64,000 nucleotides of DNA, from positions 1,674,001 through 1,738,000 of the forward strand of contig JBANDB010000015.1 in NCBI GenBank assembly GCA_037576215.1, written 5' to 3'. This document shows positions 11,697 through 20,397 of the stretch, piece after piece. The translations under genes and the position numbers were made by a program. The DNA is from Armillaria gallica. Its lineage: Eukaryota > Basidiomycota > Agaricomycetes > Agaricales > Physalacriaceae. Each line of letters begins with the position of its first letter. The stretch's first letter is position 1. Below the pieces are notes generated by a model. It saw only the letters and a list, made by a program, of their open reading frames with translations. It did not search any database and had not been told where the DNA came from.

Positions 11697-12684
11697 CTAC
11701 TCTTTTACCTCCTCGATCTTCGTCTCCTGCGCAAGGGGAACCTCCTCCGTCTCCTGCGTCACTGTCCTGATCTCTCGTCGGGGCTCCTTGCAGTCTTTCG
11801 AAAGGTGGCCTTTGCGCCTGCATCGGAAGCAGAGCCCCTCCTTCAGGTATCGGGCACCATCGACTTGCATCCGTGCATCAGCGCTGCTTGGTGTCACCCA
11901 TTGTCTGCTTGTGTTCCATTTTGGAGCGTTGGCGGGTGGTCTGCTCATCAACGAACTTGTCGCGCCCCCAGTGCTTGTCTTCTGCACATTGGGGGCGGTT
12001 ATCTGTTTTTGTCCGGGCATTGGCCTCCGGTTGTCGGGTCGTTGTTCTTCGAGGGATCCTTGGGTCTCCGAGAAGACCCGCTGCTTCTGGCACTCTTTGT
12101 ACATCTGGATGATGCGCCGTTTCCATTCGTCATAGTTTCTCAGGATCCCATACCCGATGTCAGCAATGATGCGTGCGTACGAGGAGGGGATGCCTTTTTG
12201 AACAGCCCTGATGAGGGGACTGTCGGTGGTCTGGTCGCGAAGCTTGTTGGCCAACTTGGCCTCCCGTTCAAGCTTCCGGAAGAAGATGTGGGCGGAGTCG
12301 CCGCCCATCTTGATTTCCTCCATTTGTCAGTCGTGGACGAGCTCGATCGCAGGGTCACAGAATTGCTTCATGAATTCTTCTTCGAATTCTTTGAACCGCA
12401 GGAAGCGGTATCGTGGTCCGGTATCGTAGTTGAGGATTTCCTTGAGGGTCACGTCGAGTCCGGGCTTGACGGGGATGTAGAGGAAATCTCCTCTTCGGTG
12501 TACCCACCAGTCCTCGGCGTCTCCTTCCAGGAAAGAGCACAAAAAAGGGATCATCAGGGAAGGGATTTCCTGGAAGTGATTCCTGAAGACTGCAAAGTAG
12601 GTGTGGCAGTCTCCCAGGAATCAGTCAATGTCATTATGCTTCCCTCCAAACTTCCACCTAATGCTGCTACTTTTCCCCTTGAAA
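11697..12684 (-). pseudogene. Gypsy gag, C-terminal part with zinc knuckle
   Basis: The retrotransposon gag core is seen as DCHTYFAVFRNHFQ and FLEGDAEDWW, then FKEFEEEFMKQF. The C-terminus has one CCHC knuckle, CFRCRRKGHLSKDC, which binds the genomic RNA. An in-frame TGA lies at 12327-12329 and another in the KHNDIDxFLGD stretch near 12620. The upstream end runs straight into the hairpin element at 12687, and the frame resumes on its far side at 15653. Confidence 0.88.
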
Positions 12685-12686
12685 TA
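12685..12686. other. TA target duplication of the hairpin element (left)
   Basis: TA here and at 15653-15654 flank the insertion. Collapsing them gives codons TTG AAA TAT TTC AAG across the gag frame. Confidence 0.7.
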
Positions 12687-12823
12687 GTGTCAGTTGACAG
12701 TGGTAATTAATGTATCAGGACTGTCAGTTAATACACCAGCCTATATAGGGTATTTTCACAGTACTGCATGGTCTATTAGTCAGCACAGAAACCCAGACCA
12801 AATCATGTGATTATTAGAAAATC

Positions 12824-12922
12824 TGGCAACTCTGGGAATTGAACCCAGGACCTTAAAAAGATTTACAATAATATCACATGACATGGCCAAAGTGTGCATG
12901 TTAACCACTATACCATACTGGC
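12824..12922 (-). other. tRNA-like Pol III promoter, left arm
   Basis: Mirror image of 15418-15516; see that entry. Confidence 0.6.
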
Positions 12923-13342
12923 ATTACATATTTATATAATCATCTCCTTATATGGTCTCCCTCTCTTAGATTTATAATATCCCAATTGGGCCCTCCCTTT
13001 GGTGCGCTTTGGTGCGCTTTTTTTTCCTTATTGGGCTGGTCAAATTGGCCCATCAATTGCACCTAGAATTGGCTGTGCCATGGCATTGATGGCATCAATA
13101 TCAGGCCATTTTTAGACAAAATTCGCATTTTTGCTCATTTTGGGCTTCCTCAGGCTACTAGGTGGGTCAGGGGATGGTACTAGTATATGCATAAACATAA
13201 ATAGCATAAAAGCGAACCCTCTGGTGAGGTATGGGGGCCCTGGGGAGGGGGTAAAAAGAGTAAAATAGTGAAAAATAGCGGAAAATCACCGAAAATTCGC
13301 GTTTTAGGGGTAATACGTGCATCGGATCGCTTCGAAAACTTG

Positions 13343-13802
13343 ACCAATGAATTCCCTGACCTTGAAAACCCCTAAACGGCCCCTCTACAGTACATGTGGC
13401 GCATTTTATGGCTAGGCATAATCGGGAAAATTGGCTTTTTATGGTACTGCGTACATTGGATCGCTCCGGGGATGTTACCAATCGATTTCTACACTATGAA
13501 AACCTTAGAATACATCTTCATATGCTATATATGACCACCAGAATGCGATGAAAAATAGGGGATTGGGGGGGAAACACAGTTTATTTTGTTTTCTAGGCAT
13601 CGTGTCGGTCTGGGGACATCACCAATCGATTCCTCGACCTTTAAAACCCCCAAACGACTCTTGGGTACATTTATGGGGTCTCAGGAACGATGTAAATATT
13701 GATGTAACAGTTTAGGAGGAGCACATATGGAAACTCGCATTTCTGAGCTTCGGAAAACTTCGGAGTTGTCGCCAATGGATTTCTTGACCTTGAAAACCCC
13801 CA
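13343..13802 (+). repeat. Four diverged ~143-bp repeats inside the arm
   Basis: The phrase ACCAATCGATTYCTNGACC followed by TTGAAAACCCC recurs at about 13343, 13477, 13621 and 13771, each preceded by a CGGATCG- or TCTGGGG-like block. The same series recurs in the right arm and in the second hairpin (about 49570-50030). The unit is not coding. Confidence 0.75.
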
Positions 13803-14242
13803 GAACACCACAGGAACACATTTAAAACCTTTGAAATCCGTGGTAAAAAAGGTGATAGTGAAAATATGCGAAATACCATATATCTCGCCTTTTTGAGTGT
13901 TGGGGATGGTAATTCTGGTATAGAATACACGATATATATTGTATAATAATGTGTACAAAAGCTTAGGATGATCCTAAATGTATTGGCAGAGATATAAGGA
14001 GATCTTTCTGAAAAAAAGGAGGAGCACTTCCCAGATTTCGAGTTTCTGGTCATCCCATGGCCTGGAGACTATCAGATTCGGATTCCTGGACCCAAAAAAT
14101 GGTAGAAACACCAATCATCCATGGGGTTTATGTGTCAAAACTCCAAAGTAATGAGTGTGCACTCAGTTATGCACAAAGATATGCTGTGTGCATGGATTAT
14201 GCACTAGTAAAAATGACCCCCAGGGATGATAGCTGAATCTTA

Positions 14243-15652
14243 TGTTTTTTGGGTCCAGGAATCCGAATCTGATAGTCTCCAGGCCATGGGATGACCAGAA
14301 ACTCGAAATCTGGGAAGTGCTCCTCCTTTTTTTCAGAAAGATCTCCTTATATCTCTGCCAATACATTTAGGATCATCCTAAGCTTTTGTACACATTATTA
14401 TACAATATATATCGTGTATTCTATACCAGAATTACCATCCCCAACACTCAAAAAGGCGAGATATATGGTATTTCGCATATTTTCACTATCACCTTTTTTA
14501 CCACGGATTTCAAAGGTTTTAAATGTGTTCCTGTGGTGTTCTGGGGGTTTTCAAGGTCAAGAAATCCATTGGCGACAACTCCGAAGTTTTCCGAAGCTCA
14601 GAAATGCGAGTTTCCATATGTGCTCCTCCTAAACTGTTACATCAATATTTACATCGTTCCTGAGACCCCATAAATGTACCCAAGAGTCGTTTGGGGGTTT
14701 TAAAGGTCGAGGAATCGATTGGTGATGTCCCCAGACCGACACGATGCCTAGAAAACAAAATAAACTGTGTTTCCCCCAATCCCCTATTTTTCATCGCATT
14801 CTGGTGGTCATATATAGCATATGAAGATGTATTCTAAGGTTTTCATAGTGTAGAAATCGATTGGTAACATCCCCGGAGCGATCCAATGTACGCAGTACCA
14901 TAAAAAGCCAATTTTCCCGATTATGCCTAGCCATAAAATGCGCCACATGTACTGTAGAGGGGCCGTTTAGGGGTTTTCAAGGTCAGGGAATTCATTGGTC
15001 AAGTTTTCGAAGCGATCCGATGCACGTATTACCCCTAAAACGCGAATTTTCGGTGATTTTCCGCTATTTTTCACTATTTTACTCTTTTTACCCCCTCCCC
15101 AGGGCCCCCATACCTCACCAGAGGGTTCGCTTTTATGCTATTTATGTTTATGCATATACTAGTACCATCCCCTGACCCACCTAGTAGCCTGAGGAAGCCC
15201 AAAATGAGCAAAAATGCGAATTTTGTCTAAAAATGGCCTGATATTGATGCCATCAATGCCATGGCACAGCCAATTCTAGGTGCAATTGATGGGCCAATTT
15301 GACCAGCCCAATAAGGAAAAAAGCGCACCAAAGCGCACCAAAGGGAGGGCCCAATTGGGATATTATAAATCTAAGAGAGGGAGACCATATAAGGAGATGA
15401 TTATATAAATATGTAATGCCAGTATGGTATAGTGGTTAACATGCACACTTTGGCCATGTCATGTGATATTATTGTAAATCTTTTTAAGGTCCTGGGTTCA
15501 ATTCCCAGAGTTGCCAGATTTTCTAATAATCACATGATTTGGTCTGGGTTTCTGTGCTGACTAATAGACCATGCAGTACTGTGAAAATACCCTATATAGG
15601 CTGGTGTATTAACTGACAGTCCTGATACATTAATTACCACTGTCAACTGACA
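14243..15652 (-). repeat. Right arm of hairpin element
   Basis: Reverse complement of the left arm. The near identity implies recent duplication or copy correction between arms. Confidence 0.95.
15418..15516 (+). other. tRNA-like Pol III promoter, right arm
   Basis: The sequence has an A box (TGGTATAGTGG) and a B box (GGTTCAATTCC) inside a T-arm with CTGGG/CCCAG stem, and a TTTT stretch just after the tRNA-like part. The A-to-B distance is longer than in an intronless tRNA, and the acceptor ends (GCCAGT... and ...GTTGCCA) do not pair well. It could be an intron-bearing tRNA, but a SINE-like tRNA-derived promoter is more likely because it is amplified within a mobile element. TATA-rich sequence precedes it. 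Confidence 0.6.
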
Positions 15653-15654
15653 TA

Positions 15655-16032
15655 TTTCAAGCAGAAATCTAGCAGCCCAGGCTGGAACTTTCTAGGGGGG
15701 TTTAAGAGGATCGGTTTCACCCCCACCATTGCAGGGGGGTGGTCTGCGTTCCAGGGCCCTAACAGCCTGTGTGGTGGTGGTCTGTTGCCCGTTGGAAGGT
15801 GGGGGATCGAGTACTGGTCTGGATCTGGACCTGGTCATCATGGTTGGGGGGCTAGCGGCCTCTGCTGTCGTGCGTTGGCTAAGTCCTCTTGTAGCCGTGT
15901 GTTCTCGTCTCGAAGCTGCGCATACTGTGCTTTGAGATGCTCCATCCGTTGTTCCACCGTTTCTTGCGGTGCCCCCTGTTCTTCGTCGGTTCTCATTTCT
16001 ACCTCTGCTCCCTGTCCTGCCTCCACTATCAT
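15655..16032 (-). pseudogene. Gypsy gag, N-terminal part with coiled coil
   Basis: Starts at ATG 16032 (MIVEAGQGAEVEM). A heptad-like stretch follows (QRMEHLKAQYAQLRDENTRL), consistent with a coiled coil for Gag assembly. After two adjacent TGA codons at 15832-15837 the same frame continues Pro-rich and reaches NPPRKFQPGLLDFCLK at the hairpin border. On the other side of the hairpin the frame resumes in phase at 12684-12686. Another minus frame from ATG 16225 (MTDEQRELEDAL) also looks coiled-coil-like, so the true gag start could lie further upstream. Confidence 0.75.
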
Positions 16033-16246
16033 TCTGCTGGTTGTCGGGCCCCTGTAACCGGGGTGTCGGGGATCTCGTTGCCAGTTCGGTGGAGAGTCGG
16101 GGAGTGGTTCAGAGTATCAGTATCCCCTAGATGGTTTGCCGCGTGACATGGCTTCGGAGTTGATCGTTCTCATGGGCCACGAGTGGTCAGAGAGCATCCT
16201 CCAGCTCCCTCTGTTCGTCTGTCATTCGGAACTGTATGTGGTGGTG

Positions 16247-17290
16247 TCAGTTTCTCTCTGCTGGGGGGAAAAGCTCCTGGTTCTGGTTTGCATAGATGCG
16301 AGCCAGGATCGTATCGCGTTGTTGTGCGAGGGTTCCCTGGAGGACATCTCCTCGCTCTGTGGCGAGGAAGTAGCCCATGGGTTCTCATACACAGCGGTTG
16401 TGTGCAGAGAACCTTCGTTCCACGTCCTGCCACCTGAGGTCCCAGGTGGCGGTTCGTTCAGGTCCGAGAATCTCACGATCTCGGATTGAAAGTTCGGGCC
16501 AGTCGAAGTCTGCCCTTCCGAGGTGGAAGGGATCCCTGGCGATTCTTTTGTTTCCCTCATGGTCGTATCAGAGGGGGTTGAATTTGTGGTCGCGGATGAT
16601 CCGCTGTTGGTAGGTGATAAAATCCTCACCGGGGGAATCGGAGTCCTCTGCGTCGGACTCGGAGGGGAATTGCCCGTATACTTGAGGCGTTGGGGGTATG
16701 TTGTCTGGGGCCACTGGTTGGTCCCATACCTGTAGGGTGGCAGGGGTATCTCCTGGTTGCCAGGTCCCCACAGGGTAGTTCAGGTCGTCGTTGTCGGTTG
16801 GTCCGTCGAGGACATCAGTCCATACCGGCCTGGCCTCGGGGAAGGCGTTCGGACCGGCGGTTCCTGGAACATTGCTGGGCCCAGGGGTTGCATTTCGTGG
16901 TATGTCGGGGGAGCTGAACTCCTGCCGACTCTCATGGAACTCCTCTGAGGAGTTGTGCGAGGCGACAAGCCTTGCCTGGTTTCGGTTTGTTCAGCGCAGC
17001 GATGTTGTTGTAGTCGTCGAGTTTGCCCAGGGGAGAGTGTCGGTGGTGGTAGTGGAACGTCTAGGTTCCAGGGGGTATGCTCCGGGGAAGACGTATCTTT
17101 CTGGCTCATAGACATAGTCTAAATTGTATTGTGCACGAACTGGTACCAGCAGTCCCCAGCGCTGTAGTCGGTTTCAGATAGCCTCTCGATAGACGAGGAG
17201 GATGAGGGCAGTGAGGAAGAATATGAGGACAGCTCCGGCTATGGTGGAGCTGAGAGCGACTAGTTGTTTAGTGCTCAGGTCAGGGGTCAT
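16247..17290 (-). pseudogene. Accessory ORF-d: N-terminal membrane helix, Pro/Thr-rich tail
   Basis: The frame runs 347 codons from ATG 17290 to TGA 16247-16249, with four internal stops, all TGA. Residues about 10-35 form one strong membrane helix (LSSTIAGAVLIFFLTALILL). A Thr/Pro-rich stretch follows, then an acidic part (PSESDAEDSDSPGEDF) and a region rich in Trp and Arg (TATWDLRWQDVERRF). I do not recognise the family. It lies between the primer-binding site and gag, where Ty3/Gypsy elements normally carry only a leader. ORF-c upstream ends on the overlapping TGATG. It may be a captured gene, an envelope-like protein in an unusual position, or an extended Gag N-terminus. Confidence 0.6.
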
Positions 17291-17409
17291 CAGCGCCGTT
17301 GTTGGTGTAGTCGGTATAGGTCGTCGTATAAGGTGATTATCTGGTATACAAAGATTTTTATCCAGAAGAAGAGGATGGCGAAGTAGATCTCTTCTTCGCC
17401 GGTCAGTGG
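17290..17409 (-). pseudogene. Accessory ORF-c: small hydrophobic protein
   Basis: 39 codons open after a TGA at 17410-17412, with no ATG (second codon CTG). One hydrophobic helix, IYFAILFFWIKIFVYQIITL, is followed by a polar tail ending LHQQRR. It resembles ORF-b (shared pattern LFF..I...YQ.ITL and a Gln/Arg-rich end). Its stop overlaps the ORF-d start as TGATG, an arrangement that permits termination-reinitiation. The missing start codon makes independent translation uncertain. Confidence 0.45.
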
Positions 17410-17561
17410 TCACGCTGGTTGCGCTGTAGTTGTTGTGCGTATTGGTCAAGGGCTCTCCTGAGCGTTATCAGCTGGTAGCTGGCAAGGATCAGGAAGAAAA
17501 GGGCTACACAGAGTAGCACTTGTTAGTGGTCGCTTAGACCTGTGTAGGTTGGGGGATTCAT
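17403..17561 (-). pseudogene. Accessory ORF-b: small hydrophobic protein
   Basis: ATG at 17561 starts MNPPTYTGLSDH, then a TAA at 17523-17525 interrupts; the same frame continues with VLLCVALFFLILASYQLITL and a polar Gln/Arg-rich tail to TGA 17403-17405. One membrane helix is predicted. The interrupting TAA is not a CpG-type change, so it may be genuine. Confidence 0.4.
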
Positions 17562-17569
17562 GATGGGAT

Positions 17570-17716
17570 TCAGTTTTGGATTCGTTGAATCCGCCATGTT
17601 CTGATTTTCTGGGCTAGAAGGTAGCCGCTAATGATGATGAATCCTGTGAGCACTACTGTGAGGAGGATTCTGGATATGGTGATGGCAATGATGGTTCCCA
17701 AGGGCCAGGTGGGCAT
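17570..17716 (-). CDS. Accessory ORF-a: 48-residue membrane protein
   Basis: An intact small frame from ATG 17716 to TGA 17570. Residues 7-35 are strongly hydrophobic (LGTIIAITISRILLTVVLTG, then FIIISGYLLA), followed by a basic C-terminus (KIRTWRIQRIQN), so a single-pass orientation with a cytosolic basic tail would be expected. It ends eight bases before the ORF-b start codon. No known family is recognised. Confidence 0.45.
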   Translation of the reverse strand: MPTWPLGTIIAITISRILLTVVLTGFIIISGYLLAQKIRTWRIQRIQN

Positions 17717-18023
17717 ACGGGTTTGTGAAGGATGAGGTATACAAGGTGCAGGTGGTAGTCGAGGATGGCGTTTAGTAACGTTGGTTCCTCAGTCGATGTT
17801 GGCCTCGTAGTTGTTGTATCCACAGTAGTCATACGGCCCTTCGTAGTCGTAGTCGTCTCTGGGGTCGTTTCGGGTGTTTCCGCCCTTTTCTGTTGGTTGG
17901 TCTACGATGACGAGGTCTCGTCTTGTATTTCTCTTCGGAGTTCTTTCTTCGGTTCTTGGAGGCGATGTTCTGTCTTCAGGGCATAAAAGATCTCTGCGGT
18001 GTATGTTAGGAGATGTAGTAGAA

Positions 18024-18035
18024 AGCTTCGAGCTA
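18024..18035 (-). promoter_or_regulatory. Primer-binding site, self-priming type
   Basis: On the plus strand AGCTTCGAGCTA lies two bases inside the 5' LTR border. On the minus (RNA) strand this is the exact complement of 12 bases in the LTR at 18200-18211, which lie about 32 bases downstream of a TATA box and would be the first transcribed bases. This is the Tf1-type arrangement in which the RNA's own 5' end primes. There is no TGG-type tRNA primer match at the border. Confidence 0.75.
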
Positions 18036-18037
18036 AC

Positions 18038-18409
18038 TGTTATGGTCGGACTCAGGAATAACAAACAAGGTGCTCTAACGCGACACTGCCTCTCACTTTG
18101 GGCAGGGCGATAGGACCGTGGAGTTTGCTACAGCGAGGCGTATAACGCGTTAAGCTCTAGACTCATTATGAGGAGAGAATAAGTCTGGTAATTGGATTGT
18201 AGCTCGAAGCTAGGGTACATGGCTGAGAGCTATCCTACTTATATACTGGTTCGTTGGTTGTCTGTATCTATTTGTCCATCTGTCAATCAGTCACTTTGAT
18301 GAATGGAAACTGCGTGGTATCCAGGAGTCGAAGGTATCACGTTGAAGTCGTTCGATTTAGGCGTGTGATGCCGAGGTGCCGAGGTGGAAAAAATGAATAA
18401 ATCGTAACA
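18038..18409 (-). repeat. 5' LTR of the Gypsy element
   Basis: 372 bp with intact TGTTA...TAACA ends. It nearly matches the left LTR; differences include CG against TG or CA at several places. Confidence 0.93.
18237..18243 (-). promoter_or_regulatory. TATA box in the 5' LTR
   Basis: TATATAA on the minus strand. The inferred RNA start (complement of 18211) is 32 bases further on and begins AGCTTCGAGCTA. Confidence 0.6.
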
Positions 18410-18414
18410 GAAAG
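18410..18414. other. Target-site duplication of the Gypsy element (right)
   Basis: GAAAG, identical to 5969-5973. Confidence 0.9.
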
Positions 18415-19009
18415 GTGCCGAGTCTGGACGTCTGTATATGTCCTACCCAACGTTTGGCGGCTACGGCTTCCTTTCCAGTTCATTCTAGTGGGTACACTGG
18501 CAGCTCCGTGGCGCAGGGAGACAGTTTGCTCGTATCGTATGTTTCTTTCATAGAGGTCAGAAATCAACAAGATCTGACACACTCAATGTTTGTCATGTCC
18601 AGGTAGAATAGAGTGGGATATCCGATTCAGCGTGTGTACCAGGAACCCAGATATGCTGCACTGGGAAAGACAACAAGTCCCAAGTTCATAAACACACCAC
18701 TGGTGAGAGGTCAACAAACTGTGCTTGTATCCCTGATGAGGTGGGAGATATATTTCTTCGAAATGGAGTTTGACTGTGACACTTGTACAGATCGGAAACG
18801 CGGAATGGCAATGCGATATGGGTTCATGTTTGTAGTGAACGAGACAGAGATAAAGCAGGAGGACGGGATGTAGTTTCCTGTGCATCAGGCAAAGGCGTGT
18901 GTTTATCCACCGAGCTTTATAGATGGTGCGTTGGGGAATAGCACTGAGTTCAGAGGGTGCCAGCCCACCTAACCGGAGGAGTGTCCAGCTCTTGCATGCA
19001 CGTCATCAT
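18415..19009. other. Sequence right of Gypsy element, no clear gene
   Basis: A plus-strand frame at 18613-18873 is open, but no family is recognised. Part of it (around 18760-18870, with TGGGTTCATGTTTGTAGTGAACGAG) resembles 19170-19250 in the same orientation, so a small duplication is likely. Confidence 0.4.
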
Positions 19010-20397
19010 CCTTTCTGATGTGTCCATGCCAAGGCTGAGGGATGCGTCTCGGGAATCGAAATTGAAGCCAAGCATTCGTAGGGATTGTTCTGTTGTTCAT
19101 CGGAATTGAGTTCAACCACCCCGCCAGTTCTTCTATGCTGTGATCTACAATAGTTCATATTGAGATGAGATTGTACAGACAGATCTGAAACATGAACGAG
19201 GGCACATATGGGTCCATGTTTCTCGTGTCTAAGATGAACGAGGCAGGATGTTGCCCTTGGGACACTCCTGTCGGTGACTCGATCAGACGGTGCCGGTGCC
19301 TGGACTTGCACCTGCACCTCGTCAACTCAGTGACGGTTGTGTACAGAGAGAGCCGGCAATGAATTACTGGCCAACATCCAAGAAGTAAGGATAGACCTGG
19401 ACCCACAAGATTGGGGATCCTGACACATAGATGCACGTACGTCGAGCTGAATCGCCGTTCGGTATTGACTTTTCCTGCTTGCCGTCTTGCTGCAGTAGAT
19501 CCAAGCAAACCCAAGAGATATTGCCAAGAGCTAAGACCAACATGGGTGAATATCTCGGATGTTAGGTGGATGCAAGTTAACTTACCGTTCCCGACACGAC
19601 CGTGGTCATCCTCCTTCCTGCAGCTCTTTGTTCCGATCGTCACATTCTAGGGCCTGCTCGCCAGATGACGCCACTAGGCATTGATGTCGGAGGAATTCAG
19701 CAGCACTGTAAAGTGCTCCCCAATGCTACCACCGTGCTGATAAGAGAGATCAATATCTCTAGGGAGAGTGAGCACCTTTGAGCATCAGCGAGAAGCATGC
19801 GACCTTACCCTCTCACATGTTTCCCTGTCAGTTGAGAACAACGATGATGTCCTGCCCTCCACAACAAGTATGCGATGCTGTCATCCTCTCGAGTTCGACC
19901 CTTCCACTTGCGAGAGCTCAATAGGCATCATACCATCACTGGAAGGGGTGCAGGTCGGCCAGACCATTGTCGATTCAGATGTTGATGAGACCCGGTAAGG
20001 AAGAGTATGCTGCAGAAGGAGGGTTAGAGAAAATGTATCACTCAGCGAGTAAATGGACCTCTGAATCCATGCCCCATACACCAGACATCAATACCATATT
20101 AAAGTCCTCCTTGTCAGTGTGGTCTTGATCTCGAGGCCTTGAACCTGAGGCCTAGGTTTCGGGCAGCTGGAATGAACGGTAAATATACCACCTTAAGCAG
20201 GCACCAGAATACTTACAAGGCATCAAGAAGAAGGCCGGAATCATCTTGGAGAGCCTTGGAAATCGTTGGTGAATAGGAGAAATAGAACGATGGAAAGAGC
20301 TAGCGGTGGTGGCGGCGAGAGACTGGGAGAGGAAAAGGACAACTCAGCTTAGACTCGGCCATATCCAAGTTTCCTTATTTTGGGCATCAACGTCCAT
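19010..20397 (-). pseudogene. Dispersed intron-bearing gene family R, copy 1
   Basis: This region matches 34680-35811 over most of its length and 22160-22660 in part. On the minus strand it opens with ATG 20397 (MDVDAQNK; copy 3 has MGVDAQNK) and holds several donor-like GTAAG sites at conserved places (for example near 19583). Frames are short and interrupted, so it looks dead. No domain is recognised; the product is unknown. The shared first exon and conserved splice-like sites argue for a gene family over a random repeat. Confidence 0.5.

Larger units (their letters stand above)
12688..14099 (+). repeat. Left arm of hairpin element
   Basis: Reverse complement of 14243-15652. Paired positions sum to 28342 in the inner part and to 28340 outside the T-run difference. 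Confidence 0.95.
12687..15652. mobile_element. 2.97-kb hairpin (foldback) element inserted in gag
   Basis: The element is almost entirely an inverted repeat: 12688-14099 and 14243-15652 are reverse complements, apart from 8 T's against 6 A's near 13020/15320, around a 143-bp centre. Ends read TGTCAGTTGACAG inward from both sides. No transposase is encoded: the open frames in the arms appear twice as mirror images and have no family resemblance. TA duplication suggests Tc1/mariner-type mobilisation. Each arm holds a tRNA-like Pol III promoter and four diverged ~143-bp repeats. Its core matches the second hairpin at 48748-50778. Confidence 0.92.
5974..18409 (-). mobile_element. Chromodomain Ty3/Gypsy LTR retrotransposon with nested insertion
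   Basis: The element is bounded by two 372-bp LTRs and a perfect GAAAG duplication, and is read on the minus strand, so the 5' LTR is the right one. Order in the direction of transcription: LTR, primer-binding site, four short hydrophobic frames with a longer accessory frame, gag with zinc knuckle, Pro/Ser-rich linker, protease, reverse transcriptase, RNase H, integrase, chromodomain, polypurine tract, LTR. The integrase-then-chromodomain order fits chromoviruses. Removing the hairpin at 12687-15652 leaves about 9.5 kb, long for this group because of the extra 5' block. The LTRs differ at only a few positions, several of them CpG transitions, so insertion looks fairly recent, yet coding frames hold many TGA stops. 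It is not autonomous as it stands. Confidence 0.93.

Noticed and set aside
6682..12329. Many in-frame TGA codons could mean recoding or an alternative genetic code
   Set aside because: Sister DUF6535 copies show the same kind of TGA as CGA at aligned sites, and the intact 61517-62199 gene uses TGA as its natural stop.
11805..12710. 301-codon plus-strand open frame
   Set aside because: It is antisense to the gag frame, which has the zinc knuckle; open length here reflects GC-rich coding sequence on the other strand.
13167..15175. Pairs of identical 95-113-codon frames in the hairpin arms
   Set aside because: Each is a mirror copy created by the inverted repeat and overlaps other frames. No protein family fits, and the second hairpin's core does not keep them intact.
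15418..15516. A functional intron-bearing tRNA gene
   Set aside because: The acceptor ends do not pair and the A-to-B distance is too long without a clear intron fold. I kept it only as tRNA-like.
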